A DNA stretch of 64,000 bases from Pseudoroseicyclus tamaricis (GTDB taxonomy: Bacteria; Pseudomonadota; Alphaproteobacteria; Rhodobacterales; Rhodobacteraceae), in assembly GCF_012070395.1 (NCBI RefSeq), contig NZ_JAAFYS010000001.1:350001-414000 (forward strand), in the 5' to 3' direction. The position numbers were made by a program, and so were the translations under genes. Below the pieces are notes generated by a model that did no database searches, was not told where the DNA came from, and saw only the letters and a program-made list of their open reading frames with translations. This document shows, piece after piece, positions 6,859-16,213 of the stretch. Every line of letters starts with the position of its first letter. Within the stretch, counting starts at the first letter, position 1.

Positions 6859-9120
6859 TCACTCCATCGGCAGGACGTCGGCCTCGGCGATGGGGCTGAT
6901 CCAGATCGGGTTGGAGAAGGCTTTCTTCTCGGCGCCGTCGGTCACCGTCAGCGCGACCCAGCCCGCGCCGTCGCCGGCCTCGGGGGTGAAGGTAAACTCC
7001 GCCGTCGCCTCGTCTTGGCCGTCGAAGCTCACCGTCTCGATCTCGCCCTCGGGGCCGACGAGCGTGGCCGAGGCCAGCCCGTTGACGGAGGTGAGGTCGA
7101 AGGAGACCGTCTGCTCCTCGCCCGCAGCGGCGCGCATCTGCGTGCCGAACATGACGGAGGGCTCGATGAGTGGGCCGCGGGTCATGTAGGCGTGGCCGTC
7201 CTTGAGGTTCGCCACGAAGCCCTCGGCGCTCAGCTCACCCGGCACGTGCACGTAGGCGCGGGCGGAGCCGGTGCCGTCGTTCCACACGTCATGGGCGTCG
7301 GAGCCGGCGGAGAGGTAGATCTGCTGGCCCTTGCTCCACAGCTGGCCGGCGCGGGCGAAGACGGCGGCGTCGTCGCCCTCTCCGTTCAGCTCCAGCAGGT
7401 CGAAATCGGGGGCGAAGCCGCCCGGCACGACACCGCCCTCGAGGCTGGCGAGGTAGCCATAGGGGATGAACGGGTGGTTCGACTGGATGGCGTCGGCCCC
7501 CATGCGGCGCGCCTCGGCCATGATCTCGGCCGCCGTGGCGGTGGAGGTGTCGACCTCCAGCGTCGCGTCCAGGTCCATCGGGTAGGCGTTGAAGTGCCCC
7601 CAGGAGGAGGAGAACTCGATGGACGGGATGAAGGGCACGGAGCGGCTCGCGGCCAGCTCGTCCAGCGCGGCGTAGTTGACGACGCTGTCATGGTCGCTGA
7701 CGAAGATCAGGTCCAGCCCCGCGGCCAGCTCGCTGCGGGCGAGGTATTCCGGCGGCGTCGTGCCTTCCAGCTGGTCGGCGTGATGGTGCATGTCGGAGGC
7801 GTACCAGCTGTCCTCGTAGGGGCGGGCCAGCAGCTCCAGCATCACCTCGACATCCTGCGTGGCGCCGGACTCGACGGTCACGTCCACCTCCTGCCCGGTG
7901 CCGAGGAACCCGGCGCCGTGGCCGACGGTGAAGACATACTCCCCCGGGGCCAGCGAGGCTTCGGCCTGGCCGATCTCGTCCAGCGTGGTGAAGATGGTCT
8001 GCCGGCCGAGGAACTCCACCAGCGGGGCCTGCCCCTCGGTGATGGTGATGCGCGCGTCCAGCGGCTCGCCGGCATCGTCCGTCACCGTGAAGTTGAGCGT
8101 GCCCGGGGCTTCGAGGTCGGCAAAGTCCAGCGTCGTGGCGCCGTCGGCGCTGACGGTGAGGGCCTGCGGCTCGGAGTCAGAATAGCCCTCGGCGGTGGCG
8201 TAGACGCTGTACTCGCCTGCGGGCAGGTCGATCTCGTAGCTGCCGTCGGGCGTCTGCGTCCACGCGAAGGGGGTGCCGTCCTTCTCGACGACGAGCACGG
8301 CGTTCTCGATGGCGCCGTCGGTGCCGGCGATGTCACCGCTGACGGTGCCGGCCGGGCCTTCGCCGCGAGAGATCTCGTTGGCGACGACGGCGGCGAGATC
8401 GCCCGAGCCGCCGACCTGCAGCCAGCCCTCGAAGCTGCGGCTCTCGCCGGGGGCGAGGGTGTGGGTGAGGTAGAGATCCTTGGTATCGTACTCGACATGG
8501 TCGAAGTAGGGCGCGTGGAGCGCGATCGACCAGTCGCTGTCATAGGCGACGACGCGGTCGGAGAGCGCGCCCTCGACGTCGCCGTCGACGACGCCGGGCA
8601 CCGGGAAGAGGTAGCCGCTGTCGGGCCAGAGCGTGAAGCCGGAGAGCAGGCCTTCGAGCGCCGTCTCGCCGTTGTTTGTCATCTCGGTGACGAGGTGGAT
8701 GGCGTCGGAGCCGTCCTCCAGCGTGTAGGTGGTGGCGAGGTCCGCCTCGCCGAAGTTGCGGGTGATGCGGATCACCGCCTCTTCGGGCGTGTCGGTGACG
8801 ATCTCCACCTCCAGCCCGTCATTGGGCCAGGCGGACCAGTTGTTCGGGATGAAGTCGGCGAAGGCGATACGGTCGAGATCGGCAGCGCCGTCCTTCACCG
8901 CGGCGAGGTCGACGATGGCGCCCCGCGGCACGCCCCAGGGGGCCTGGCTGTCGATGGCCAGCGTGAAGGCCAGCTGGTCGTTCATGACGGTGATGTCGCC
9001 GGAGGCGAGCGCCTCGCCGTCGGGAATCGCGGAGGGGCCCTCGGTGATGGAGACATCGGCGAAGGCGGGGCTGGCGAGGCTGGCGGCGGTGCCAAGCAGC
9101 AGCGCTGTACGGATGGACAT
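6859..9120 (-). CDS. Secreted CehA/McbA family PHP-domain metallohydrolase
   Basis: The 753-residue protein starts with a signal peptide (cleavage likely after SPAFA, residue 21). The N-terminal half is beta-rich, with carboxypeptidase-regulatory-like repeats around 250-400 (GSYEIDLPAGEYSVYATAEG). A PHP domain begins near residue 440 with SDMHHHAD and continues with VSDHDS near 475 and NHPFIPYG, the metal-binding histidines and aspartates of the CehA/McbA family. Known members hydrolyse carbamate esters, but most are uncharacterised, so the substrate is open. It appears monocistronic, with a strong terminator at 6802-6833. Confidence 0.9.
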   Translation of the reverse strand: MSIRTALLLGTAASLASPAFADVSITEGPSAIPDGEALASGDITVMNDQLAFTLAIDSQAPWGVPRGAIVDLAAVKDGAADLDRIAFADFIPNNWSAWPNDGLEVEIVTDTPEEAVIRITRNFGEADLATTYTLEDGSDAIHLVTEMTNNGETALEGLLSGFTLWPDSGYLFPVPGVVDGDVEGALSDRVVAYDSDWSIALHAPYFDHVEYDTKDLYLTHTLAPGESRSFEGWLQVGGSGDLAAVVANEISRGEGPAGTVSGDIAGTDGAIENAVLVVEKDGTPFAWTQTPDGSYEIDLPAGEYSVYATAEGYSDSEPQALTVSADGATTLDFADLEAPGTLNFTVTDDAGEPLDARITITEGQAPLVEFLGRQTIFTTLDEIGQAEASLAPGEYVFTVGHGAGFLGTGQEVDVTVESGATQDVEVMLELLARPYEDSWYASDMHHHADQLEGTTPPEYLARSELAAGLDLIFVSDHDSVVNYAALDELAASRSVPFIPSIEFSSSWGHFNAYPMDLDATLEVDTSTATAAEIMAEARRMGADAIQSNHPFIPYGYLASLEGGVVPGGFAPDFDLLELNGEGDDAAVFARAGQLWSKGQQIYLSAGSDAHDVWNDGTGSARAYVHVPGELSAEGFVANLKDGHAYMTRGPLIEPSVMFGTQMRAAAGEEQTVSFDLTSVNGLASATLVGPEGEIETVSFDGQDEATAEFTFTPEAGDGAGWVALTVTDGAEKKAFSNPIWISPIAEADVLPME

Positions 9121-9359
9121 GGGCGAACCTTTCGATGGTGCGATTGGTCGGATGAATTGTTTGATTGGTCAGACAATGCGCCGCTCAAGTGCCGGATTGC
9201 AACCGGTTTCTCCGAAAGCGGCGTCTGGATGTCGAAATGCGACGCGTACGTAGGGGGAGAGGGGCGGGAAGGGCAAGGATGGCCGGCCAGAGGCGAGGAG
9301 CGCGGTTCACCTTTCAAGGCGACGGGCGGTGATGGTCTGCCAGAGGAACTGACGTCTCA

Positions 9360-9590
9360 CGCCGGCCCGTGGGGTGGCGCAGCAACGTGGCCGCTGAGCG
9401 CTTTATCCCTGCCAAGCGCCTCCCCGCCCTGAGCGAGGCACCAAGCCCAGCCAGAGCGCCAGCCCGCGGGGACGGGCCGGCGCTCGCGCGGCGCCTGCGG
9501 CTTGATTCCGCGCGGGGAAGAAGCGGCGACGTTTGGCAGGAAGTCCGGCGTTCCGAGCGAGTCCCCGTAGGGTGGGTTTCCAACCCACCA
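9360..9590. repeat. Composite palindromic element, copy 2 (type b, with hairpin module)
   Basis: Read on the minus strand this stretch is the same unit as 27102-27345. It starts with the hairpin GGTGGGTT/AACCCACC (9571-9589, loop TCC), then CTACGGGGACTCGCTCGG, then GGAATCAAGCCGCAGGCG with the GAGCGCCGGCCCGTCCC arm, the core with GGGCTTGGTGCC, and the closing CACCCCACGGGCCGGCGTG. It lies with the next copy in the 718-bp space upstream of the PHP-hydrolase gene. No real gene is visible in that space. Confidence 0.72.
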
Positions 9591-9623
9591 TTCCCGGCCC
9601 GCCAAATGCACCACCCTTGCACG

Positions 9624-9790
9624 CCGGCCTGTGGGATGGCGCTCCGACGCCCGCGCTCAGTGCTTTATGCCAGCCAAGCTCCTCTTCGCGGCCCGCTGAG
9701 CGCCAAGACCAGCCGGAGCGCCAGGCCGCCGGGACGGGCCGGCGCTCGCGCGGCACCTGTGGCTTGATTCCGCTCTGGAGGAGGAGCGGC
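9624..9790. repeat. Composite palindromic element, copy 3 (type b)
   Basis: This copy begins 33 bp after copy 2 in the same orientation. Shared blocks are ACGCCGGCCTGTGGGATGGCGC, CTTTATGCCAGCCAAG, GAGCGCCA, GCCGCCGGGACGGGCC and GCGCTCGCGCGGC followed by CTTGATTCCGC. It is more diverged than copy 2. Copies 2 and 3 form the one complete-copy locus that is not between convergent genes. Confidence 0.68.
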
Positions 9791-9838
9791 GGCCGGGGCT
9801 CCGGGGGCCCGCCTACGGCCTTGGCACCCGGCCCGCCC

Positions 9839-10828
9839 TCAATACCTCCGCGTCGGGCGCCGCGCGGCCACCTCGCGGCCGCGGCGGCGCTCGCGGAGAT
9901 AGACGAAGACGCCCGAGGCGAGGATCAGCGCCATGCCGACCCATGTCACCGGCGCCGGCAGCGTCCCGAAGACGGCCCAGCCCCAGAAGACTGCCAGCGG
10001 CAGGCCGGCGTATTCGAAGGGCGCGATGGTCGCCGCGTCCGCCGCCCGGTAGGCGGCGGCGAGGCAGTAGCCGACGAGTCCGGAGCAGAAGCCCAGCCCC
10101 ACGAAGAGCCACAGGTCCCTCCCCTCCGGCCAGACCCAGGCGCGCAGCAGGAAGAGCAGGCTCTCGTTCGTCTGCCCCTCCGCGAAGCGCCCGTCTCCCG
10201 CCGCAAGGTAGAAGGCCACCGCGACGACGAGGAAGATGCATTGAGTGTAGATCGCCATGGCGGCCGCCGGCATGTCCGCCCCGAGGCGGCGGGTCAGCAC
10301 CATTGTGCCCGCGTAGGTCAGCGCCGCCAGCAGCGGCAGCGCCAGCACGAGGCGGGAGGCGTGCAGCTCCTCCCCGCCCGCCCAGGGGCGCTGCATGATC
10401 AGCACGCCGAGAAAGCCCACCGCCACGGCGGAGAGGCGCAGCGGCCCCACCTTCTCCCCCAGCACGGGGATGGAGAGCAGCGTGATGAACAGCGGCGCCA
10501 CGAAGAAGAGCGCGGTCGCCTCCGCCAGCGGCAGAGCCGCGAGGGCGGCGAAAAACGCCATGTTGGAGATCACGAGGCAGAGCCCGCGGACGAGGTGCAA
10601 CCCCGGCCGCCGCGTCTTCAGCGCCCGCCAGCCGCCCTCGTACTGCAGCAGCGTCAGCGTGAAGACGAGGCCGAGAACCGAGCGGGCGAAGACCATCTGG
10701 TGCAGCGGGTAGCCCCCCGAGAGCGCCTTGATGAGCATGTCGTTCACCGAGATCGCGGCGGTGCCGAGCAAGATGAGAGCGATGCCGAGGGTGGGGCGGT
10801 CCGGGCGGGCGGCGACGAGCGGGGTCAT
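9839..10828 (-). CDS. DMT superfamily (EamA) transporter
   Basis: The 329-residue protein has ten predicted membrane helices arranged as two EamA repeats, for example LGIALILLGTAAISVNDMLIK at 14-34 and a second repeat after about residue 165. PLAEATALFFVAPLF and PVLGEKVG are typical of the RhaT/S-adenosylmethionine-transporter-like branch of this superfamily. It is expected to be an inner-membrane exporter or importer of small metabolites; the substrate cannot be read from the sequence. The ATG at 10828 is the natural start. No partner genes are adjacent. Confidence 0.92.
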   Translation of the reverse strand: MTPLVAARPDRPTLGIALILLGTAAISVNDMLIKALSGGYPLHQMVFARSVLGLVFTLTLLQYEGGWRALKTRRPGLHLVRGLCLVISNMAFFAALAALPLAEATALFFVAPLFITLLSIPVLGEKVGPLRLSAVAVGFLGVLIMQRPWAGGEELHASRLVLALPLLAALTYAGTMVLTRRLGADMPAAAMAIYTQCIFLVVAVAFYLAAGDGRFAEGQTNESLLFLLRAWVWPEGRDLWLFVGLGFCSGLVGYCLAAAYRAADAATIAPFEYAGLPLAVFWGWAVFGTLPAPVTWVGMALILASGVFVYLRERRRGREVAARRPTRRY

Positions 10829-11149
10829 GCCCCTGCGCTATGCGCGCCGCCCCTCCGGGGCAAGAGGCGTCAAGCCCGGGCCCGAATGCCCCCCAGTGTC
10901 CTGCGCCGTAGCGCCCCGGTCACAGCCACGCCGGCTCACGTGTGATAACGCGAAGCTGAACGGGACGATGCCATATTGCTGCCTATCTGCCCTGAGAGAT
11001 CAGGGACTTGGTGAAAGTGACCGATTCTTTGCAGGCGGGCGGATATATTCCCCGCCGCCGAGCGTCTCGGTCAGACGGTTTCGCGAGCGGCGGGACATTT
11101 ACGAAGAGGCGGCCCGGCCTCGATGGGGAGGCGGGCGGAGATTGAAGTG
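10829..11149. other. Divergent intergenic region, no gene seen
   Basis: These 321 bases separate the minus-strand DMT transporter from the plus-strand EAL gene and should hold both promoters. The left part is very GC-rich; the part from about 10935 to 11060 is locally AT-richer, with CCTGA/TCAGG inverted halves near 10990 and a TATATT segment near 11043. I could not identify a convincing promoter pair or operator, and no ORF with a ribosome site is visible. Confidence 0.5.
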
Positions 11150-12397
11150 ATGAGTTTCGAAAAACTGCCCATGGTGCTGGACCCCCCGTCGATGGAGAGC
11201 GACGGACGCGACATCCTCGATATCGCACTGGAGACGGTGCGCCAGCATCTCGGCATGGAAGTTGCCTACCTCTCGGAATTCGTGGGCGACCTGTCCATCT
11301 TCCGCGCCGTCAGCGCGCCGGGGCTGGAGGAGATGGCCTTCCCGGGCAAGGAGCTCGAGAAATCCGCCGTCTACTGCCAGCACATCCTAGACGGACGACT
11401 GCCGCGGCTGATCCCCGACACCAGCGCCTTCTCCATCGCGCGGGAGATGCCGATCACCCATGCCGTGCCCATCGGCAGCCATGTCAGCGTGCCGGTGCAT
11501 CGCGAGGATGGCAGCGTTTACGGCATGTTCTGCTGCCTCAGCCCGACGCCGAACCCCTCCCTCAACGAGCGCGACCTGCGGGTGATGGAGACCTTCGCCG
11601 CCATCGCCGCCGGGCAGCTCAACAAGACCCTCATCAAGCGCGCCGAACAGGCGGAGGCGGCGTTGCGGATCGACGGCCTGCTGCAGGGCGGCGAGGGGCT
11701 GCAGATCGTTCTGCAACCCATCGTCGAGCTCGCCACCGGTGAGCTCACCGGCTTCGAGGCGCTCAGCCGCTTCTCCGGCACCCCCTACCGGACGCCGGAT
11801 GTCTGGTTCTCCGAGGCCAACGCGCTCGGCCGGCAGATCGAGCTGGAGGCGCTGGCGGTCAGCAAGGCGCTGGCGCTGATGCCGCAGCTGCCGCCGGGGG
11901 CCTCCCTCTCCATCAATGCCTCGCCGGAGACGGTAACCTCCGGCATCCTCGCCACCCTCGCCGAGGCGTCGGAGCCGCACCGGCTGGTGGTGGAGCTGAC
12001 GGAACATGCGATCATCGAGAATTACGAGCGCGTCTCGGAGGAGATCGAGAGGCTGCGCGCCCTCGGCGTGCGCATCGCCGCCGACGACGTGGGCGCCGGC
12101 CATTCCGGCCTCACCCAGATCCTGCGGCTGAAGCCGGAGGTGATGAAGCTCGACCTCGGCCTCGTGCGCGACATCGACACCGATTCCGCCAAGCGCTCGC
12201 TGGTGCGCGGCATGGTCTACTTCGCCGACGAGATCGGCACCCGCATCGTCGCCGAGGGGATCGAGACGGAGGCGGAGCTGGTCACGCTCCGCCGCCTCGG
12301 CGTGCACAAGGGGCAGGGCTACCACATCGGCCGCCCGGTCGACCTCGCAGGCACGCAGGCGTGGCTCGCCGCGCGGGCCCTGCCGCAGGCGGTCTGA
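11150..12397 (+). CDS. GAF-EAL cyclic-di-GMP phosphodiesterase
   Basis: The protein has 415 residues from the ATG at 11150, which has GGAG nine bases upstream; an earlier ATG at 11123 lacks one. A GAF domain covers about residues 20-165. An EAL domain follows from about 185 and keeps the catalytic set: EALSRF, the Asn in INASPE, the Glu in ELTEH, the double Asp in ADDVGAG, the Lys in MKLDLG, the Glu in AEGIET and the Gln in GQGYHIGRP. An active hydrolase of c-di-GMP to pGpG is expected. There is no GGDEF domain or membrane helix, so it should be a cytosolic enzyme tuned by a GAF ligand. Confidence 0.93.
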   Translation: MSFEKLPMVLDPPSMESDGRDILDIALETVRQHLGMEVAYLSEFVGDLSIFRAVSAPGLEEMAFPGKELEKSAVYCQHILDGRLPRLIPDTSAFSIAREMPITHAVPIGSHVSVPVHREDGSVYGMFCCLSPTPNPSLNERDLRVMETFAAIAAGQLNKTLIKRAEQAEAALRIDGLLQGGEGLQIVLQPIVELATGELTGFEALSRFSGTPYRTPDVWFSEANALGRQIELEALAVSKALALMPQLPPGASLSINASPETVTSGILATLAEASEPHRLVVELTEHAIIENYERVSEEIERLRALGVRIAADDVGAGHSGLTQILRLKPEVMKLDLGLVRDIDTDSAKRSLVRGMVYFADEIGTRIVAEGIETEAELVTLRRLGVHKGQGYHIGRPVDLAGTQAWLAARALPQAV

Positions 12398-12424
12398 GCC
12401 CGGCCCCGGGGCGAGGTGTCAGGG

Positions 12425-12446
12425 GCCGGGCCGCGGACGGCCCGGC
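12425..12446. terminator. Hairpin between convergent genes
   Basis: A perfect 9-bp stem GCCGGGCCG/CGGCCCGGC with loop CGGA lies in the 56-bp space between the EAL gene and the convergent antiporter gene. It lacks a T-tract on either side, so it is only a candidate bidirectional terminator. Confidence 0.45.
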
Positions 12447-12453
12447 GCCCGGC

Positions 12454-13431
12454 TCAGGGCCAGATCGACCAGACGTAGATGCCGTAGCCGCCGAGCAGCG
12501 CCGCCCCTTCCCAGCGCGCGATGCGATAGCCTGTCCACGCGAGGCCGACGAAGAGCAGCGACACGCCGACCATGACGAGGTTGTCGAATGTTACGATCTC
12601 CACCGGCACGGCGCCGGGGGCCAGGAGCGCGGTGAAGCCGCCGATGCCGAGCAGGTTGTAGATGTTGGAGCCGATGATGTTGCCGAAGGCGACGTCGCTC
12701 TGCCGCTTCAGCCCGGCGACGACGGAGGTCACGAACTCCGGCATCGAGGTGCCGATGGCGACGATGGTCAGCCCGATGACCGTCTCGGAGATGCCGAAGC
12801 CGCGCGCCAGAGAGACGGCGCCGTCGACGAGGAACCCGCCGCCTAGGATGATCAGCACCAGCCCGCCGAGGGCTAGCAGCACCGGGATCCAGGCGGGGCC
12901 ATGCGCGGCCTTGCCGGGGGCGAGGGCCGGGTCCGCCTCCTGCAGGGCGGTGCTCTTCTGCTGGACGGCGCCGCCGGCCGAGGCCTGCCGCTCCTGCCGG
13001 AAGGCGAACCAGACATAGAATGCCAGCGCCGCGATGAAGACGAGGCCGGTCAGCCGGCCGGGTGTGAGCAGCGCGGCGACGAGCGCGAAGGCCACGGCCA
13101 CCGCCACCATCACCGCGCCGTCGCGCTTCAGCGCGGAGGATTGCACGGTGATGGGGAAGAGCAGCGCCGCGACGCCGCCGATCAGCAGGATGTTGGCGAT
13201 GTTCGAGCCGACGACGTTGCCGTAGGCGATGCCCGGCGCGCCGGAGAGCGCCGCCTGGACGGAGGTGACAAGCTCCGGCGTCGAGGTGCCGAAGCCGACG
13301 AGCGTCAGGCCGATCACGAGGGGCGAGACGCCCATCCGCGTCGCCACCTGCACCGAGCCGCGGACCAGCAGCTCCCCGCCGGCAATCAACATCACGAGGC
13401 CGCCGAGCAGCGGCAACCAGACTTCAACCAT
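12454..13431 (-). CDS. Calcium/sodium antiporter (CaCA family)
   Basis: This 325-residue inner-membrane protein has the two inverted alpha-repeats of the YrbG-type CaCA family. Repeat 1 contains GFGTSTPELVTS and GNVVGSNIANILL; repeat 2 contains AIGTSMPEFVTS and GNIIGSNIYNLL. The acidic residue in each TPE/MPE motif is the ion-binding glutamate. The start at 13431 has GGGGAGG seven bases upstream. The longer open frame to 13587 adds a charged, non-membrane extension without a ribosome site. It is expected to expel Ca2+ in exchange for Na+ or H+. Confidence 0.94.
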   Translation of the reverse strand: MVEVWLPLLGGLVMLIAGGELLVRGSVQVATRMGVSPLVIGLTLVGFGTSTPELVTSVQAALSGAPGIAYGNVVGSNIANILLIGGVAALLFPITVQSSALKRDGAVMVAVAVAFALVAALLTPGRLTGLVFIAALAFYVWFAFRQERQASAGGAVQQKSTALQEADPALAPGKAAHGPAWIPVLLALGGLVLIILGGGFLVDGAVSLARGFGISETVIGLTIVAIGTSMPEFVTSVVAGLKRQSDVAFGNIIGSNIYNLLGIGGFTALLAPGAVPVEIVTFDNLVMVGVSLLFVGLAWTGYRIARWEGAALLGGYGIYVWSIWP

Positions 13432-13552
13432 TATGAGACCTCCCCGCCGCCGGCCCCTGCCGACGGTCATTGGCGGGGCATGTAGTGAGGTCGGGGCCCG
13501 GGAAAAGGCCAGTGTCTCTCCGCGCCGCTTTTTCCCCCCTTCTGCAAACGCA

Positions 13553-13580
13553 GGGCGGGCGGGGTTTCCCCCGCCCGCCC
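13553..13580 (-). terminator. Terminator of the phytase-like gene
   Basis: A perfect 12-bp stem (GGGCGGGCGGGG and its complement) with loop TTTC on the plus strand (GAAA read on the minus strand) lies just after the stop codon of the minus-strand gene ending at 13606. The tail TGCGTTTG is only modestly T-rich. Confidence 0.65.
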
Positions 13581-13605
13581 GAGCCATCCCGCAATGGGGC
13601 GGCGC

Positions 13606-15762
13606 TTACATCGGCAGCTCGACGCTCCAGAACAGCGTCTCGCCGGAGTGGTCATCGACGCCGTCATTGTCGGTGGAGATCCACATCGTGCCGTCTTCGG
13701 TGAAGGCGAGGCCCTCGACCTTGTCCTGCGCATAGCCGTTCAGCTGCAGCAGGTCGGGGGCGATGTCATAGACGACTTCTTTCGTGACGACCGGGTAGTC
13801 CTCGCCCAGCGGCACCGGCTGCATCTCGGAGAGAGCCACGCGGGTCACCTGCTTCACGGCCACATCCGCGCCGATCTGGTTGTCGCGCTCGATGAGATAG
13901 ACGTAGTCGCCGTGGGCGACGATCTCGCTGAGGCCGATCCAGCCGGTCTCGGCCGCCTCCAGCGGGTAGGCGACGGCGCCCCACTCGCCGGTGGCGGTGT
14001 CGTAGGAGATCAGCTTCACGGTGTTCTCGGCGTCATCTTCCCACGGGCGCTGCTGGGCGCCCCAGAGCACGCCACCCACCATCGTGACGCCCTCGAAGCC
14101 GGAGTTGGTCTGCACCGCCTCCAGCTCTTCGGGCAGGCGCACCTCTTCGAGGATCTCGCCGGTGGCGGAGACGTGGTAGAAGGCGTTGTAGAAGCCCTCT
14201 TCCAGCTTGCCCTCGGAGGCGACCCAGAAGCCGCCCTCACCGTCGAGCGTGATGCCTTCCTGGTCGAGCATGTGATCGCCGAACTGGATGGGCAGCGCAT
14301 CGGTGATGGTGGCCGGGGTGGTCGTCGTGTCGATCGTGTAGATCATCGGCGAGCCGGCGTAGAAGCTGTCGTTCACCGCGTAGATCGTGGAGCCGTCGCC
14401 GACCATGCCGGAGATGGCGCCCCAGCCGATCAGCTCTTCCGAGCCGGCCGAGGTGAGCATCGGGTAGGCGGCGGGGGCCTCCTGATACTCGAAGATCATG
14501 ACATGCGCGCGGATGCCGCCATCGGGGCCGAGGTCGGTCTCGTTGGCGGAGATGAGCAGGTTGCGCTCGGGGATCACCACGTAGCCTTCCGGCCCGATGC
14601 CGGAGGGCAGGAGCTGGGCGAGAACCGGGGCAGCCGGGTCGGTCACGTCATAGACGCCGACGACGGAGCCGCGCTCGGAGCCCACGAAGACCATCGGCGT
14701 GCCATTGAAGGTGCCAAACTCGATGCTCTCGGGCTCGACGCCTTTGTTCTCGGAGCGGCCCTCCGGGTAGTGGCCGATCTCGATCAGGGCATGCTCGAAG
14801 CTGTTGCCGCTGTCGTAGACCAGCGTGCCGTCCTTGTGGAAGATCGACCAGCCACGGCTGCCGCCGTCCATGTCGCCCTCGTTGGCGGTGGCGAAATGGT
14901 CATTGTCGATCCAGTTCACCGCGTCGGGCTCGCGGGGGATGTCCGTCAGGCTCTCGGTGAAGCTGAAGGCGTCGTCCTCGGTGGCATCGATCTCGGTCAG
15001 GTCGACCGTGCCGGCGGAGAAGGAGTTCAGCACCTCGCCATCCGCAGAGACGACGACGAGCCAGTTGTTCTCCTGCATCGTCATGACGATCTCGCCCGCG
15101 TCGTTGATGTCGACGAACTCGGGCTCGGGGTCTTCCGGGGCGATGTCGGAGAGGCCGGTGACGTCGACGCGCGAGAGGCTGTCGCAATCGAGGCCATTCT
15201 CGGCGGTGTTCACCAGCACGAGGTCGCCGGCGGGCATCTGGCCGACGCGGCCGTCGCCGAGGTCTTCGTCACGCTCGTTCTCGATGGCGACGGCGATGAA
15301 GGCGCCGTCCTTGCTGGCGGCGATGGAGTCGGGCTGGCCGCCGAGGTCACAGCGGGCGATCTCTTCCTCGGTCTCCATGTCGAGCGCCATGAGGAAGCCG
15401 GAGGGCGCCGTGTAGCTCTCCGACGTGTTGACGCCGATATAGGCGACGCCGCCGAAGACGGCGACGGAGGTGGGCTCACCGCCATCCATCTCCACCTGGC
15501 CGAGCGGGGCGGGATTGGCCGGGTCGGTGATGTCGATGAGGCCGACGACGCCGGCGGGGCTGTCGGTGTAGATCAGCGTCATGCCGTCTTCCGAGGCGGC
15601 GATGATCTCGGCCGATGTCTCTTCCGCCTCGGGGCTGTTGCCGGTGGTGGCAAAGCTGGCGATGCGGTTGAAGGCCATCTCCTGCGCCGAGGCGGCGCCG
15701 GCGCCGAGCGTGGCGGCGGCCAGGGCGGCGAGGGAGGTGGCTGTCCGGGCGGTGAACGTCAT
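13606..15762 (-). CDS. Secreted esterase-like-activity-of-phytase family protein
   Basis: The protein has 718 residues from the ATG at 15762, which has AAGGAA ten bases upstream and gives a clean signal peptide (ending AGAASA before QE); an ATG six codons earlier is also possible. The N-terminal half is a beta-propeller-like region of the choice-of-anchor type (EETSAEIIAASEDGMTLIYTDS, SVAVFGGVAYIGVNTSESY). The C-terminal third matches phytase-like domains (EGITLDGEGGFWVASEGK, NSGFEGVTMVGGVLWGAQQ, KVEGLAFTEDGTMWISTDN). A periplasmic phosphoesterase role is likely but not shown, and no phosphate-uptake gene is adjacent. Confidence 0.87.
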   Translation of the reverse strand: MTFTARTATSLAALAAATLGAGAASAQEMAFNRIASFATTGNSPEAEETSAEIIAASEDGMTLIYTDSPAGVVGLIDITDPANPAPLGQVEMDGGEPTSVAVFGGVAYIGVNTSESYTAPSGFLMALDMETEEEIARCDLGGQPDSIAASKDGAFIAVAIENERDEDLGDGRVGQMPAGDLVLVNTAENGLDCDSLSRVDVTGLSDIAPEDPEPEFVDINDAGEIVMTMQENNWLVVVSADGEVLNSFSAGTVDLTEIDATEDDAFSFTESLTDIPREPDAVNWIDNDHFATANEGDMDGGSRGWSIFHKDGTLVYDSGNSFEHALIEIGHYPEGRSENKGVEPESIEFGTFNGTPMVFVGSERGSVVGVYDVTDPAAPVLAQLLPSGIGPEGYVVIPERNLLISANETDLGPDGGIRAHVMIFEYQEAPAAYPMLTSAGSEELIGWGAISGMVGDGSTIYAVNDSFYAGSPMIYTIDTTTTPATITDALPIQFGDHMLDQEGITLDGEGGFWVASEGKLEEGFYNAFYHVSATGEILEEVRLPEELEAVQTNSGFEGVTMVGGVLWGAQQRPWEDDAENTVKLISYDTATGEWGAVAYPLEAAETGWIGLSEIVAHGDYVYLIERDNQIGADVAVKQVTRVALSEMQPVPLGEDYPVVTKEVVYDIAPDLLQLNGYAQDKVEGLAFTEDGTMWISTDNDGVDDHSGETLFWSVELPM

Positions 15763-16213
15763 TGCGGCTGTTTCCTTCATGTCAGTCCGCCGCGGGCATG
15801 GGCCGGGCCGGTAACGGGCGGGTGACAGGAGGATGACGGCTGGATGAAAGCCGCGCGGCGCGCGGCGCTCCGGCGCGCAGCTTCCACGTCGTCACGGCAT
15901 ATTGCCGACAGGCGCGACAGCGACTTTACGATCTGCCCGGTTCTTGGCCGTTCTGCCGGCGCCTGCCCAAAATCCGCGCTGCGGGAAGCGATGAAATCTT
16001 TGGCAACCCTGACAGTTGTTGCGAGGTGCGGTGGCCCCTGCGGAAGGTGGATCGCGCCGCAGTCGCGCTTTCGTGACGGCGCGCCCGACGATGGACCGCG
16101 GCGCAGGGGCAAAGGGGAGGAGGCGCCGGACCACGGCCCTGACCCGGGCCCTCTTGCGGCGCAGGAAAACGAGAGCCGGCAGCGGCCGGATCAACAACGG
16201 GGGAAGCTCCAAG
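15763..16213. other. Divergent regulatory region upstream of urtA
   Basis: This 451-bp space separates the minus-strand phytase-like gene from urtA and should hold both promoters. An AT-richer patch near 15990-16025 (ATGAAATCTTTGGCAACCC) is the likeliest promoter zone. I looked for a sigma-54 -24/-12 pair, as expected for nitrogen-controlled urea uptake, and did not find one with correct spacing. No coding sequence with a ribosome site is apparent. Confidence 0.45.

Noticed and set aside
6847-9432. 861-codon plus-strand ORF opposite the PHP hydrolase
   Set aside because: Same reason: low-information Gly/Val/Arg composition opposite a well-supported gene with signal peptide and metal motifs.
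9314-9767. ORFs of about 100-130 codons between the PHP-hydrolase and DMT-transporter genes
   Set aside because: They are repeat-derived like those at 27.1-27.6 kb and share the same peptide fragments.
13594-15825. 743-codon plus-strand ORF opposite the phytase-like gene
   Set aside because: Antisense shadow; the minus-strand product has a signal peptide and recognisable domains.
15985-16030. Sigma-54 promoter upstream of urtA
   Set aside because: A TTGGCA and a TTGC are present but 17 bases apart, far too wide for the -24/-12 spacing.
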